Source: Sphingobium sp. CAP-1 | GTDB lineage: Bacteria > Pseudomonadota > Alphaproteobacteria > Sphingomonadales > Sphingomonadaceae | Direction: 5' to 3' | Length of the DNA stretch: 64,000 nucleotides | Assembly: GCF_009720145.1 (NCBI RefSeq) | Contig: NZ_CP046252.1 | Span: forward strand, 2,560,001 to 2,624,000 | Part shown: piece by piece, positions 44,878-54,907 of the stretch | Position numbering within the stretch: position 1 is the stretch's first letter | How the letters are laid out: the number at the start of each line of letters is the position of its first letter | Translations under genes and position numbers: made by a program | The notes under the pieces: model-generated | What the model was told of the DNA's origin: nothing | The model's input: the letters and a program-made list of their open reading frames with translations, nothing else | The model's database searches: none

Positions 44878-47697
44878 CTACATCTTGAACCGGACGCCGA
44901 GGCTGAAATAGCGTCCTTCGACCCGCAGATCGCGCGGGAAATATTGGGTTTCATTATAGTAGCGGTAATTGTTGAACGGTTGGCCCAGGATGTTGCTGAC
45001 ATTGCCGACGATCGTGATCCCCTTGATCGCTTCATAGGAAGCGGAGAAATCGAGGCGGGAAATGCCGCGCGTAATCTCACCGGCATATTGATCTTCGTTC
45101 GAGTTCCGGTTGTAGCTGTTGATGAAGCTGGAGCGATGATTGTAGGACAGGCGGGCGGACACCGGCCCCTTTTCGTAGAAGCCGGTCAGGTTATAGGGCC
45201 ATTTTGACAGGCCGGTGATCCGCACCTGCCGCGCGCCTTCGCCCAGGATCGTCGGCAGCGCGTTGGTACCGTCGAGATAGGTCACATTGGCCTGAACGCC
45301 GAAACCGGACAGGAAACCGGGCAGGAAGTCGAAAAAGGTCTGGAAGGAGGCTTCGGCGCCCTTGATTTCGCCCTTGCCGGCATTTTCCGGCCGGTTGATC
45401 TGGATGCGCCCATAATCCGGGTCCATCACGTCCCTTGTATAGTTGCTGATGAAGCCCTGAAGATCGCGGTAAAAGACCGCCAGTGTCGCCGACCCGTTCC
45501 TGGAGAAATAATATTCGAGCGTGGCGTCATAATTGTCCGATGTCAGCGGCTTGAGGTTCGGATTGCCGCCACTGCCGAACGCGGCATATTGGGGCGGTGA
45601 TCCGTCGGGTCCGGGGCTGTTGCGGGTGATATTGAGCGAGGGATTGAGCTGGCCGAAGCTTGGCCGCGTCCGTGTCTGGTTGAAGGCGAGGCGCACCTGG
45701 AATTGAGGCGTCAACCGGATGCGCGTCTGGATCGAGGGCAGGACATCGAGATAATTCTGGCGCGACACCTGCGGGACGATCTGGGCGGTGCCGTCGGTGC
45801 CATTCACCCGCGAGAAGCCGGAATAGCGGCCATCGGTGTTGACCACCCGCACACCGAAGGTGCCGTCCGCGGTGATGCCGCCAAGGTCGAACGCATATTT
45901 GCCCTGGCCATAGAGGGCGTAGCTGGCTTCCCTGGCGGTAAAGCCATTGAGGGGATCGACCGGAATTTCCTCGGTCGCGAATTTGGTCACGGCATCGCGT
46001 ATGCCGCCGTCATTGGGGAACATGACGGTGAGTTGCTGCACCGAGGCATAGGCCAGTTGCCGCAATGCCTCGACATTGTCGCGGATCGCGCCGCGCGTGG
46101 GCATCAGCCAGTTCTGGAAGCGTTGCGGATCGCCCCGGAAGCCATCATTGATCAACTGGAGTTCGCCGGTCGGCAGGTTCGCCAATGGAAGGCCAAGGCC
46201 GGCCGTATAGGCATAGCGATTGTTATTCTGCATGAGCGCGGTGCGATCGCTCGCACGGATGCCGACCTGAATCCTGGGCAGCCAGTCGCTGTCGGTTTCA
46301 AGATCGAGATCGAGCCGGCCCTGCACGCCGTCGCCCTTGGTGACGAAGTGCCGTTGATAATAGCCGCGCCAGCGGTAATTGGCCGGGTTGGTCTTGTCGA
46401 AATCGCCCAGATCGAAAATGGCCGAACCCTTCACGTCCCATTCGACATTGATCGTCGGCGCGCTGGCGAGTTGCGCGTCGACGCTGTCCTCGTCGGCCTC
46501 ATATTTGCTGTAGGTATAGGCGAAATCACCCGACAGGGTCGCGCGCCCGCTATTCCATTTGAAACCCAGCGCCGCCTGATAGGTATCGGTCTGGTCATCC
46601 TGGGTCGAGCGGAAGAATTCGGGCACATAGCCGCCGGTCTTGGTAAAGCTGGCGGCCTTGAGCGGTTCGCCGTCGACCAGCACGACATTGCTCAGTGTAG
46701 GCGCCACGCCATTGATATCGCGGCGCTCGAAATTGACGTTGAAGCCGTCGCGCAGCACCTTGCCGCGATAGGCCTGCCACAGGCCTTCCGCATAGATTTC
46801 CAGATCCGGCGTCGGGCGCCACTGGATGGCGCCGTTGACGGCGGGCCGATGCCGCACGCCCTTTTCATAGAAATTGCCGGCATTGGCGGGAAAGCGGAAA
46901 TTGCCGACGCCCGGCGTTGTCACCGTCATGTCGTCGGACGGATCGTTCGTGCCAAAGCCCAGCGGGCTGATGACGGCGGAATCCGCATAGCGATCCGCAT
47001 TGCGATAGGTCATGCGGACATAGCTGACATTGACCAGCGCGCCGATTTCGCCGACCGGCGTGTCCCAGCGTTTGGTCAGCAACAGGTTGGCCGACGGGTC
47101 GAAGCTTCTGGACTGGTCATTATAGGAGCCGCGGACTTCGCCTGCTATCTCCGTATCCTTCACGTCGAACGGCCGGCGCGCGCGCAGGTTGATCAGGCCG
47201 GCCAGACCCGGTTCGATAAGGTCGGACGTGCCGGACTTATAGACTTCAAGCCCGGCCGCCACGCCCGCCGGGAAATCCTGCAAATGCAGCACGCGGTCGT
47301 CGGCGGTGAAAAATTCCCGGCCGTTGAAGGTCGTGTTCACATCGGGCAGGCCGCGTACCAGCACGACGCCGGCTTCATCATTGTAGCGCAGCACCTGAAC
47401 GCCAACCACGCGCGAAATCGCCTCTGCGGCATTGTTGTCGGGAAGCTTGCCGATATCTTCCGACACGATCGCATCGACGATGGCGTCGGACTGGCGCTTC
47501 ATTTCCTGCGCAGAACCGAGCGCGGCGCGATAGCCCGTCACCACAATATCGGAAACCGGCACGGAATCGATCGTCTCCGCACTCCTCTTTTTCGCGGAGG
47601 GCGCATCATCTGCGGCATCCTGTGCCAGGGCCGGCACGGTCAGGAGAAGCGACGCCAGCGACGTGGAGCCGAGCAATGCAACGGTTTTGAAATTCAT
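44878..47697 (-). CDS. TonB-dependent receptor of the fructan locus
   Basis: 939 residues from ATG 47697, with AGGGAGGATAATC before it. Signal peptide to ALAQ, then a plug with SDIVVTGYRAALGSAQEMKR and SDAIVDAIVSEDIGKLPDNN, the pattern of the large Xanthomonas-Caulobacter type sugar receptors. The barrel ends YFSLGVRFKM. Such receptors import oligosaccharides; lying directly downstream of a GH32 gene on the same strand (125-base gap), fructo-oligosaccharides or sucrose are the probable cargo. Confidence 0.9.
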   Translation of the reverse strand: MNFKTVALLGSTSLASLLLTVPALAQDAADDAPSAKKRSAETIDSVPVSDIVVTGYRAALGSAQEMKRQSDAIVDAIVSEDIGKLPDNNAAEAISRVVGVQVLRYNDEAGVVLVRGLPDVNTTFNGREFFTADDRVLHLQDFPAGVAAGLEVYKSGTSDLIEPGLAGLINLRARRPFDVKDTEIAGEVRGSYNDQSRSFDPSANLLLTKRWDTPVGEIGALVNVSYVRMTYRNADRYADSAVISPLGFGTNDPSDDMTVTTPGVGNFRFPANAGNFYEKGVRHRPAVNGAIQWRPTPDLEIYAEGLWQAYRGKVLRDGFNVNFERRDINGVAPTLSNVVLVDGEPLKAASFTKTGGYVPEFFRSTQDDQTDTYQAALGFKWNSGRATLSGDFAYTYSKYEADEDSVDAQLASAPTINVEWDVKGSAIFDLGDFDKTNPANYRWRGYYQRHFVTKGDGVQGRLDLDLETDSDWLPRIQVGIRASDRTALMQNNNRYAYTAGLGLPLANLPTGELQLINDGFRGDPQRFQNWLMPTRGAIRDNVEALRQLAYASVQQLTVMFPNDGGIRDAVTKFATEEIPVDPLNGFTAREASYALYGQGKYAFDLGGITADGTFGVRVVNTDGRYSGFSRVNGTDGTAQIVPQVSRQNYLDVLPSIQTRIRLTPQFQVRLAFNQTRTRPSFGQLNPSLNITRNSPGPDGSPPQYAAFGSGGNPNLKPLTSDNYDATLEYYFSRNGSATLAVFYRDLQGFISNYTRDVMDPDYGRIQINRPENAGKGEIKGAEASFQTFFDFLPGFLSGFGVQANVTYLDGTNALPTILGEGARQVRITGLSKWPYNLTGFYEKGPVSARLSYNHRSSFINSYNRNSNEDQYAGEITRGISRLDFSASYEAIKGITIVGNVSNILGQPFNNYRYYNETQYFPRDLRVEGRYFSLGVRFKM

Positions 47698-47822
47698 GAT
47701 TATCCTCCCTGTACTTATGGCTGCACTGGACGCACGACGCCGCGTTCCGGCTGTCTGCGTCAGCGGAAATTCCAAGTCATTCGATTGGATCGGGCTGTTT
47801 CAGCCGGGGCTTGAACGGATCG

Positions 47823-49331
47823 TCAGTGGGGCACCTCCTGCCTGATCGGCCAGGCGGTTACGTCCATTGTCGCCGTCCCGCCGCGCGCCGACGCGCTCCA
47901 CCGCAGGGGGCCGGACGCCCTGAAGAAGCGATCGGTGATCGTCTGCTCGCCATCGTTGATGAACAATTCGACGATCGATTCATCGACCAGCAGGCGAAGC
48001 GACACCTTGCCCTTGCTCAGGTCCACCGGCGCCACATGCCGGTTCGCAAATCCGTCATGGAAATGCGGACCCGAACGGGAGCGATCGACGAACACCTCGT
48101 TCACCGTCGGATTGACGCCGATCACCGTCTGATAGCCCTCTCCATCGGTCAGGGTGATCGACGCCTGCTCGGCAGCGCTCCATGCCAGATCCGCCTTCAG
48201 GTCGATGGCTCCGCCGTCGACTGGCAGCGCAACAGGCGCATCGCCGAGGTGAAACTGCTGCCTGACCTGCGCGGTCCCCCGCAATGCCTCCAGCTCGCGC
48301 ACGGGCCGCTGCGTCAGGCGATAGCCATGGGCGGTATTTCTGAGCGAGATGGTGCGCGGCACGGTCATGATCCCGCGCGACGGATAGGTCGGGATCGCTT
48401 CGGCATAGCGCCAGTCATTGGCCCAGCCGATCCAGATGCGGCGCGGATCATCCCTGGGCAGGTCGTTCCAGGCGACGGCGGCATAGAAGTCGGCGCCATA
48501 ATCGGTCCAGACCGGATCGCCGCCCCAGCCATCGACCGGGGTGAAGCGCCGGCCATCGAAATCGCCGACGAAATATTGGCCGCCCGAACCGCCGCCCACG
48601 GCCTGATCCCCCAGATTGACGCTCAGCACCCAGCGCTGCTCGCCCGGTTTCCCGCCTTCGACCGGCAGCAGGTTGAGGTCGGGACACTCCCAGTTCCGCC
48701 CCTTGCCGCCCGCGGGACCAAAGCTGCTGGCGAAGGTCCATTGTTTAAGATCGGGCGAGGTGAAGAACAAAGCCCGGTTTTCAAGAGCCATGACCGCGAT
48801 CATCACCCAGGATTTGGTCGGTTCGTGCCAGAATATCTTGGGATCGCGAAATTCGGATGAACCAACGCTCAGCACCTCGCCATGCACGGTCCAGCTCCGC
48901 CCGCGATCATTGCTATAGGCCAGATATTGGGACTGGAGCCGGGCCTTGGGATTGTGGCCGGTATAGATGGCGATCATCGGCGGCTTGCCGCCCCGGCCAA
49001 AGCCACTGCTGTTCTTCCAGTCGATCACCGCGCTGCCGGAGAAGGCCATGACATCGGCGGTTTCGGGGATCGCGACCGGCAATTCCTGCCAGCTTACCAG
49101 ATCCCGGCTGACCGCATGGCCCCAGCTCATATGACCCCAGCGATCGCCATGGGGATTATATTGATAGAAGAGATGATACTCCCCTTCAAAATAGACCAGC
49201 CCGTTGGGGTCGTTCATCCAGTTCCGCTTGGGCGCGAAATGATAGGCCGGGCGGGGGTCGGCCCGTTGCGCTTCGGCCTGCACCGGGACCATCAGGGCCG
49301 CCGTCGCCAGCAGGAAAATCTTTCCGATCAT
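47823..49331 (-). CDS. GH32 fructan hydrolase (levanase/fructosidase), periplasmic
   Basis: 502 residues from ATG 49331, signal peptide ending AEA. Five-bladed propeller with the three GH32 acidic residues: nucleophile Asp in NWMNDPNGLVY, transition-state Asp in FRDPKIFWH and acid/base Glu in WECPDLNLLP. A C-terminal beta-sandwich follows (about 365-500). It releases fructose from fructans or sucrose. The start overlaps the stop of the sugar transporter gene (ATGA). Confidence 0.93.
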   Translation of the reverse strand: MIGKIFLLATAALMVPVQAEAQRADPRPAYHFAPKRNWMNDPNGLVYFEGEYHLFYQYNPHGDRWGHMSWGHAVSRDLVSWQELPVAIPETADVMAFSGSAVIDWKNSSGFGRGGKPPMIAIYTGHNPKARLQSQYLAYSNDRGRSWTVHGEVLSVGSSEFRDPKIFWHEPTKSWVMIAVMALENRALFFTSPDLKQWTFASSFGPAGGKGRNWECPDLNLLPVEGGKPGEQRWVLSVNLGDQAVGGGSGGQYFVGDFDGRRFTPVDGWGGDPVWTDYGADFYAAVAWNDLPRDDPRRIWIGWANDWRYAEAIPTYPSRGIMTVPRTISLRNTAHGYRLTQRPVRELEALRGTAQVRQQFHLGDAPVALPVDGGAIDLKADLAWSAAEQASITLTDGEGYQTVIGVNPTVNEVFVDRSRSGPHFHDGFANRHVAPVDLSKGKVSLRLLVDESIVELFINDGEQTITDRFFRASGPLRWSASARGGTATMDVTAWPIRQEVPH

Positions 49332-50716
49332 GCCTGTACGCTCCCCAGATCCATGTCCTCCAGCGCCACGCCGTTGGTTTCCGGCATGGCCTTCCACGTC
49401 CAGAAAAACTGAAGCAGCATCATCGCGCCGAAAAAGGCGAATACCCAGCCGCCGACGCTGGCTGCAAACACCGGAAAGGCCCAGGTGATCGCGGCGGCCA
49501 TGACCCAGTGGGTCGTGCTGCCCAGCGCCTGGCCCTTGCCCCGGACCGCGCTGGGGAACACTTCGGAAATGAATACCCAGATGACGGCCCCCTGGGACAT
49601 GGCGAAGGCGGCGATGAAACCCAGTAGGCCGACCAGGATCAGCGTGCCGTCAGGCCGGGCGCTTTCCAGTTGGTAGCCAACGAGAAACAGGGCGGCGGCG
49701 CAAAGGATGGACCCCATGTAGAGCAGCGGCTTGCGGCCGAACCGATCGATCAGGAACAGCGCGAGGATCGTGAAGATCAGGTTGGTCCCGCCAATGGCGA
49801 TGGATTGCAACAAGGCGCTGTCCGTGCCTGCTCCGGCCAGTTCGAAGATGCGGGGCGCATAATAGAGCAGCGCATTGATCCCGGAGAGCTGGTTGAACAT
49901 GGCGATGGCGATGGCGCAGGCAACCGGCCGGGCATAGGCGGCCTGGAACAATCCCTGCGTCACGGTCCGGTCGACCCGTGCCTCGGCCGCCTGAATGTGG
50001 CGAATTTCGCGCGCCGGATCGAGAAAGCCCAGCCTGTTCATGACGTTCAGCGCCTGCGGTCCCCGACCATGGATCGCCAGCCAGCGCGGGCTTTCCGGCA
50101 GCAACAGGCTGACGACAAGAAACAGGGCCGATGGCAGGGTAACGATGCCGAACATCCATCGCCATGCCGTATCGGCGGGGGCCAGCCCGGCGATCAGATA
50201 GTTGGAGAGGAATGCGATCAATATGCCGGTGACGATATTGAGCTGATTCAGCGCCACGAGCCGTCCCCGGAAGCGCGCCGGCGACACTTCCGCGATATAG
50301 ATGGGCGTCACCACGGAGGCCGCGCCGATCGCCAGTCCCCCCAGGAAGCGGAAGGCCAGGAGTGTGATCCAACTGCCGGCAAGGCCGGTTCCCAGTGATG
50401 AGACGACATAGCAGATCGCGACCGTCAGCATGACCGCGCGGCGGCCGAAACGGTCAGCGGGCGCGCCGGCGACCAGCGAGCCAAGCACGGTGCCGATAAG
50501 GGCCGAGGCGACGGTGAAGCCCAACATGCCATCGGTGAGGCCAAATCGGGCCTGCAACGCGGAGGTCGTGCCGGAAATGACGGCCGTATCGAAGCCGAAC
50601 AACAGGCCGCCGAGCGCCGCGCCGGCCGCACTCAGGATGATCGCGGCGGTGACGCGGGCGTCGCTTGCCCCGCCCATCCCATGGGCTGCGTGATCCGGTA
50701 GGGAGGGACTATGCAA
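49328..50716 (-). CDS. MFS sugar transporter (sugar porter family)
   Basis: 462 residues from a TTG at 50716 that follows AGGAG by 6 bases and overlaps the end of the kinase gene; an ATG at 50677 is the alternative. Twelve membrane helices with sugar-porter motifs: FGFDTAVISG, GAPADRFGRRAVM, and SEVFPSAVRGKG near the end of the sixth loop. It would bring fructose into the cell in symport with protons. Translationally linked to both neighbours. Confidence 0.88.
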   Translation of the reverse strand: MHSPSLPDHAAHGMGGASDARVTAAIILSAAGAALGGLLFGFDTAVISGTTSALQARFGLTDGMLGFTVASALIGTVLGSLVAGAPADRFGRRAVMLTVAICYVVSSLGTGLAGSWITLLAFRFLGGLAIGAASVVTPIYIAEVSPARFRGRLVALNQLNIVTGILIAFLSNYLIAGLAPADTAWRWMFGIVTLPSALFLVVSLLLPESPRWLAIHGRGPQALNVMNRLGFLDPAREIRHIQAAEARVDRTVTQGLFQAAYARPVACAIAIAMFNQLSGINALLYYAPRIFELAGAGTDSALLQSIAIGGTNLIFTILALFLIDRFGRKPLLYMGSILCAAALFLVGYQLESARPDGTLILVGLLGFIAAFAMSQGAVIWVFISEVFPSAVRGKGQALGSTTHWVMAAAITWAFPVFAASVGGWVFAFFGAMMLLQFFWTWKAMPETNGVALEDMDLGSVQA

Positions 50717-51689
50717 GTGCAGCTCCTGACAAAGAAGATTGGGCCGGAAAGGACGGCCGTCCAACGGACCAGTGCATCGGCCACTGGCGCGTCGCGGTTC
50801 GATAGGCGAGGGCAAGGGCGCCGGTGAGACCCGCCGATGCACCCGCCGTGGGGACGGCGATATAGTCGTCCATCTGAAGGGATCGCATACTGGCGTCATA
50901 GCCCGCCAGCTTGATGGTCAATGCGCGCCGGACACGATCATACATGTCGGGCGCTTCCATGACGCCGCCGCCGATGATGATGCGGTCGGGCCGCACGACA
51001 TAGGACAGCGTCGCGCACAGACCCGCCAGATAGTCGGCTTCGATATCCCAGCCGGGATGATCGGGCGGCAGTTGTTCAGCCGGCACGCCCCAGCGCGCAC
51101 GCATCGCCGGCCCGCAGGCAAGGCCTTCCAGGCAATCACCGTGGAAGGGACAGATGCCGGGAAACAGATCGTCGCCCGCCGCGCGCGGCAGCCGGATATG
51201 CCCGACTTCGGGGTGATTGGCGCCGCCATGCGGCGCGCCATCGATCAGCAGGCCGACGCCGATCCCCGTGCCCACGGTCACATAGCAGAATGTATCCAGC
51301 CCCTGCCCGCTGCCGAACAGTCTTTCCCCGACCGCTGCACAGTTCACATCCGTATCGATCGCCATCGGCGCACCGACGATCGGTGAAAAATGGCCGAGCA
51401 GGTCGACATCCTGCCAGCCGACCTTGGGCGTGGACGTGATGCAGCCATAGTCCCCGGCGACGGGGTTGAGCGACAGGGGGCCAAAGCTGCCGATCGAGAA
51501 GGCCGACAAGGGGCCAAGATCAGCCCCGGCCTGCGCAAAGAAGGCGCTCGCGGCGCCCAGCGTATCGGCCGGAACAGTTGTTGATATCCGTTGCTGGCGA
51601 ATAATATGCCCATCGCGGTCGGCAATGCCGCACAGGAATTTGGTGCCGCCCGCTTCAATCGCGCCAAGAAGAAGGTTTTCAGACTGCAT
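50709..51689 (-). CDS. ROK-family fructokinase
   Basis: 326 residues. ATP-binding GAIEAGGTKFLCGI at the N-terminus; the zinc site of ROK kinases ICPFHGDCLEGLACGPAM; catalytic Asp in the IDTDVNCAAVGE segment. Phosphorylates fructose at C6, giving fructose-6-phosphate. It is the first gene of the minus-strand unit kinase-transporter-GH32-TonB receptor, with the TAAATC-N9-GATTTA operator 246 bases upstream. Confidence 0.9.
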   Translation of the reverse strand: MQSENLLLGAIEAGGTKFLCGIADRDGHIIRQQRISTTVPADTLGAASAFFAQAGADLGPLSAFSIGSFGPLSLNPVAGDYGCITSTPKVGWQDVDLLGHFSPIVGAPMAIDTDVNCAAVGERLFGSGQGLDTFCYVTVGTGIGVGLLIDGAPHGGANHPEVGHIRLPRAAGDDLFPGICPFHGDCLEGLACGPAMRARWGVPAEQLPPDHPGWDIEADYLAGLCATLSYVVRPDRIIIGGGVMEAPDMYDRVRRALTIKLAGYDASMRSLQMDDYIAVPTAGASAGLTGALALAYRTATRQWPMHWSVGRPSFPAQSSLSGAALA

Positions 51690-51934
51690 GGATTACTCGC
51701 GCAGATATGCTGGCGCACAGGTCGGAGAGTCCGTGGCCAGGCAATAGTGGGGAAGATCCGGCGTCGCAGGCGACCGATCAGCCGCCTGGAAGCAGGATAT
51801 CGACGGCCAGCGGCAGGCTATCGCACTGCCGCACAGTAGTCGCTGGATCAATGTCGTTGAATTGCCTGCCAAGTTACCCTCATCCCTGTCCGGCAGCACA
51901 TATTTATGCTTGCCGTCGCTCGGTGCGACACAAT

Positions 51935-51955
51935 TAAATCTACAAATGTGATTTA
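51935..51955. promoter_or_regulatory. candidate ROK operator, fructokinase side
   Basis: TAAATC-TACAAATGT-GATTTA, a perfect 6-bp inverted repeat over a 9-base spacer. Same arms as the sites at 52217 and 63980. Confidence 0.75.
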
Positions 51956-52002
51956 GTCTGTCAACCGCAAAATTCGCGGCCGGCACGCCAGCTTTCGACG
52001 CG

Positions 52003-52049
52003 TAAAAAAAGGGGGAGGATCTGAGCTGCAAGCCCCGCATCCTCCCCCT
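52003..52049 (-). terminator. orphan rho-independent terminator, minus strand
   Basis: On the minus strand an 11-bp perfect stem AGGGGGAGGAT/ATCCTCCCCCT with an 18-base loop is followed at once by seven further T. No gene on the minus strand ends here. Confidence 0.8.
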
Positions 52050-52216
52050 GATCTTCCAGCGTGCAGTCTGGAAAATCGGGCACATCCCGTCTGTCATGGC
52101 AGAGGGCGTTATAAAGTCGGTCAGGCGCCATGCCGGGAGAAAGGAGAGTTTTCTTCCGCCAGCCGCCCGCAGCATCCGGCACAGCCGGACAGTCGGGGCG
52201 ACGCTGCCTGACCCAT

Positions 52217-52237
52217 TAAATCTATCAATGTGATTTA
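52217..52237. promoter_or_regulatory. candidate ROK operator, regulator side
   Basis: TAAATC-TATCAATGT-GATTTA, 114 bases before the ROK regulator start. It suggests autoregulation, or control of a minus-strand transcript starting here. Confidence 0.75.
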
Positions 52238-52351
52238 GTATGTCAAGCGCCGCTATCGGGGTGTGGCCCTTGCCATCGATGCATGGGCTGTTCCAAATGC
52301 CCGACGCTATCGCGCATCATCTTGCTGCCGATAATCGAAGCGGGGTTTCTG

Positions 52352-53500
52352 GTGAACAAGCGTGGCAGCAATGCAGTCGGCGTGCGGCGATATAATGAAC
52401 GCCTGATCCTGGCGACGGTGCGGCGGCTCAATGGGGCATCCAAGGCCGATCTTTCCAGGATAACCGGCCTGTCTCCGCAAGCGGCCGTCCGCATAGTCGA
52501 GAGCCTGGCGGAGGAAGGGCGGCTGATCAAGGCGGGGAAGCGCACGGGCGGCATGGGCCAGCCTTCCATCATCTACCGGATCAATGGGGACAGCGGCTGC
52601 ACGATCGGCGTTGAAATCGGGCGTGATCGGCTGACATGCACGATGCTCGATTTTGATGGGCGGATCATCGCCTATGACAGCGCAAGCACCGCCTTTCCCA
52701 GCCCCGCCAGCGCCGTGGAGCAGATCCAGTCCTTTGCAAAGCATCACATGCCGCTGTTGCGCAAACAGCAGCGCGAGGGTTTTCTGGGATTTGGCATTGC
52801 GATGCCCTGGTTCATCGGCGAGTGGCGCGAGGAAGCGGGCATAGCCGCCCATCAGGCGGCGGCCTGGGCCGCGCCCGGACTGGAAGAGTTTTTCCAGTCC
52901 GAACTTGGCGGCACGGCCATTTTCGAAAATGACGGTAATGCCGGCGCCCTGGCCGAACTGATGTCCGGTGCCGGCGCAGGGCTGACGAATTTCCTCTATA
53001 TCCATATCGGCAATTTCATTGGCGGCGGTCTGATCCTCAATGGGGAAATAAAGCGCGGAAAAAATGGCAATGCGGGCGCTCTCGCCTCGATGCCCGTGCC
53101 CAAGGGCGCGGATTTCGATTTCCTGCTTCATTCCGCCTCCCTCTATCAATTGCCATCCGGGGGCGAGACAGCCGATGCGCCATGGGACGCGTGGGTGACG
53201 CGTTGCGCGGACGCGCTGGCCTTCACGATAATCGGGGCCAACAGCCTTCTGGATCTGGATGCGGTGGTGATTGGCGGAACCCTCCCGCAAGACAAGCTGA
53301 CTATTTTGCAGGCGCATATTCACGACACATTGCAGCATGCTGCCCCCAGGGATTTTTTCTGCCCGGAACTGCGGATCGGGTATAATGGCAGCAAGGCGCC
53401 GGCGATCGGCGCCGGTTTGTTGCCACTATTTTCCACTTACGCCCCCAATCTTACCTCCTTGCTCAAAGGCGACACGGCCCCGGCGCAGGTCGAACATTGA
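52352..53500 (+). CDS. ROK-family transcriptional regulator
   Basis: 382 residues from a GTG at 52352; an in-frame ATG at 52283 would add 23 unlikely residues. N-terminal winged helix (VRRYNERLILATVRRLNGAS, KADLSRITGLSPQAAVRIVE), then a ROK sugar-binding domain (GVEIGRDRLTCTMLDFDGRI, IFENDGNAGALAELMSGAGA). Unlike the kinase it lacks the Cys-rich zinc motif. Divergent from the fructan unit, it is the obvious candidate for binding the TAAATC-N9-GATTTA sites, with fructose or a phosphate as inducer. Confidence 0.88.
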   Translation: MNKRGSNAVGVRRYNERLILATVRRLNGASKADLSRITGLSPQAAVRIVESLAEEGRLIKAGKRTGGMGQPSIIYRINGDSGCTIGVEIGRDRLTCTMLDFDGRIIAYDSASTAFPSPASAVEQIQSFAKHHMPLLRKQQREGFLGFGIAMPWFIGEWREEAGIAAHQAAAWAAPGLEEFFQSELGGTAIFENDGNAGALAELMSGAGAGLTNFLYIHIGNFIGGGLILNGEIKRGKNGNAGALASMPVPKGADFDFLLHSASLYQLPSGGETADAPWDAWVTRCADALAFTIIGANSLLDLDAVVIGGTLPQDKLTILQAHIHDTLQHAAPRDFFCPELRIGYNGSKAPAIGAGLLPLFSTYAPNLTSLLKGDTAPAQVEH

Positions 53501-53509
53501 CGGTCGCCT

Positions 53510-54871
53510 TCACCGTCCCAACAGCTTCATGGCATCCACGGTGAACTTGAATCCCAGCACGAAGGCGTCCCGGATATTCCTGGTGCGATCCGGTGCCCCC
53601 GTCTGGTCCGGGTGAAGGATATATTGCACATTGGGCGACAGGCGGACCGCGGGATTGAGCTGGAACCCATAGGCCAGTTCCATCATATATTGGTGGCGGC
53701 GAATATCGGCGCGACCGCCCGCGGCCACCCGCGCGGCATTCATCCGCTGCATCGCCAGATCGCTGAACCGCTGGTCGTTGATCGCAAAGCCGATCGTATC
53801 CGCGTCGCGCCCGGCGAAAGTGCCGGTCTGCACAAGGCCGACGCCCAGATAGCGGCTTTCCTCGACCCGCCCTGACAGGTTGGTCATGGCGACGCCGAAC
53901 AGGCTCAACCCGCGTTCGGAGGCCGGGTCCGGACGGACAAGCATCTGATCGAACCGGAAATACAGGCCCGATCGCCCGTGCCGGGTCGCCGCCGGTCGCC
54001 CCGTCAGGATCGCGATGCCGCCCTGATCGTCGCGTAGCGGATCGGCATAATCGCCGCGGTCGAACCAGCCACCGACGATATAGTGGCGGGGCAGGCGATC
54101 GGTGGAAAAATCGGTGCCATAGCTCAGTTCCCACGGCACGATGACGCCGGTCGCATTTTTCGTGCTGAAATTGAAACCATGGTCGCTCGCGCGCTTGCGG
54201 TCGGGATTCACTTCATAGACGCCCGCGTGCAGCATCACCTGTGGGGTGAGGTGCAGTTTGGCATGGGCCATCCAGCTCGACGCCGGAAAATAGGTGAAAT
54301 TGCTGTTCTTAAAGACGAAAGTGGGATTGCCGCAGGCCGAGTTGGTCTGGAAATGGCAATAGAGCGGGGAATTGAGGAAATGGATATTGGCCTGGCTGCG
54401 TCCGGCCTCGATATCCAGCCGGCCATTCAGCAATGTCTGTTGCCAGGTCAATATGGCCAGATGGGTATTTTGCGTGCCGTAAATTTCCTGCACCGACGTA
54501 TTGTTGCCGATGGCCATGGCGGCGAGATTCTTGCCATGACGGTTGGTTACGGCAACATGCAGCGCGCCGCCGCCAATGCCGAGCATATGATCGAGATCAA
54601 GGTCGGCACCCACATAGAGCTGGCCGGCATGGGCGGCGTCATGGCGCAGGCCGCCCGACACATTGGCCGCCGCCTCGCCGGTATAGCTGAGGGACAGAGT
54701 CACGCCCTGCCCGGCCAGCGGCTGCCAGGATGACGCGGCTTCGCTGTCCGCCCGCGACGGGAGGGAGGATCGATCCCCGTCGGCGGCGACCCGGTCCTGC
54801 GCCGACGCGGCAGGCACGACAAGGGCTGCGACGCTCGCCAGGCAGGCGGCGGCCATTTTCCTCAAACGCAT
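53510..54871 (-). CDS. OprB-family carbohydrate porin
   Basis: 453 residues, signal peptide to ASAQ. The barrel has OprB-type blocks: LDIEAGRSQANIHFLNSPLY with CHFQTNSACGNPTF, SSWMAHAKLHLTPQVMLHAG and YELAYGFQLNPAVRLSPNVQ-like strands near the end (VQYILHPDQTGAPDRTRNIR). It lets sugars through the outer membrane. It lies 36 bases after fruA on the same strand, preceded by GGAGAGG, so it is the last gene of the fruBKA unit. Confidence 0.92.
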   Translation of the reverse strand: MRLRKMAAACLASVAALVVPAASAQDRVAADGDRSSLPSRADSEAASSWQPLAGQGVTLSLSYTGEAAANVSGGLRHDAAHAGQLYVGADLDLDHMLGIGGGALHVAVTNRHGKNLAAMAIGNNTSVQEIYGTQNTHLAILTWQQTLLNGRLDIEAGRSQANIHFLNSPLYCHFQTNSACGNPTFVFKNSNFTYFPASSWMAHAKLHLTPQVMLHAGVYEVNPDRKRASDHGFNFSTKNATGVIVPWELSYGTDFSTDRLPRHYIVGGWFDRGDYADPLRDDQGGIAILTGRPAATRHGRSGLYFRFDQMLVRPDPASERGLSLFGVAMTNLSGRVEESRYLGVGLVQTGTFAGRDADTIGFAINDQRFSDLAMQRMNAARVAAGGRADIRRHQYMMELAYGFQLNPAVRLSPNVQYILHPDQTGAPDRTRNIRDAFVLGFKFTVDAMKLLGR

Positions 54872-54907
54872 GAAAACCTCTCCGTTTATAGTGACGCGCG
54901 TCTGGCG

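Larger units (their letters stand above)
51690..52351. other. divergent control region between fructokinase and ROK regulator
   Basis: 662 bases without a convincing gene. It holds two copies of the TAAATC-N9-GATTTA operator (51935-51955, 52217-52237) and between them a strong minus-strand terminator (52003-52049). The length and the internal terminator suggest a leader or a small transcript on the minus strand. Confidence 0.75.

Noticed and set aside
52010..52049. Hairpin read as a plus-strand terminator
   Set aside because: On the plus strand the stem is followed by GATCTTCC without a T-run; the seven T lie only on the minus-strand side.
51961..52182. 73-codon minus-strand frame in the ROK intergenic region
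   Set aside because: It runs through the terminator stem and has no ribosome site or recognisable sequence.
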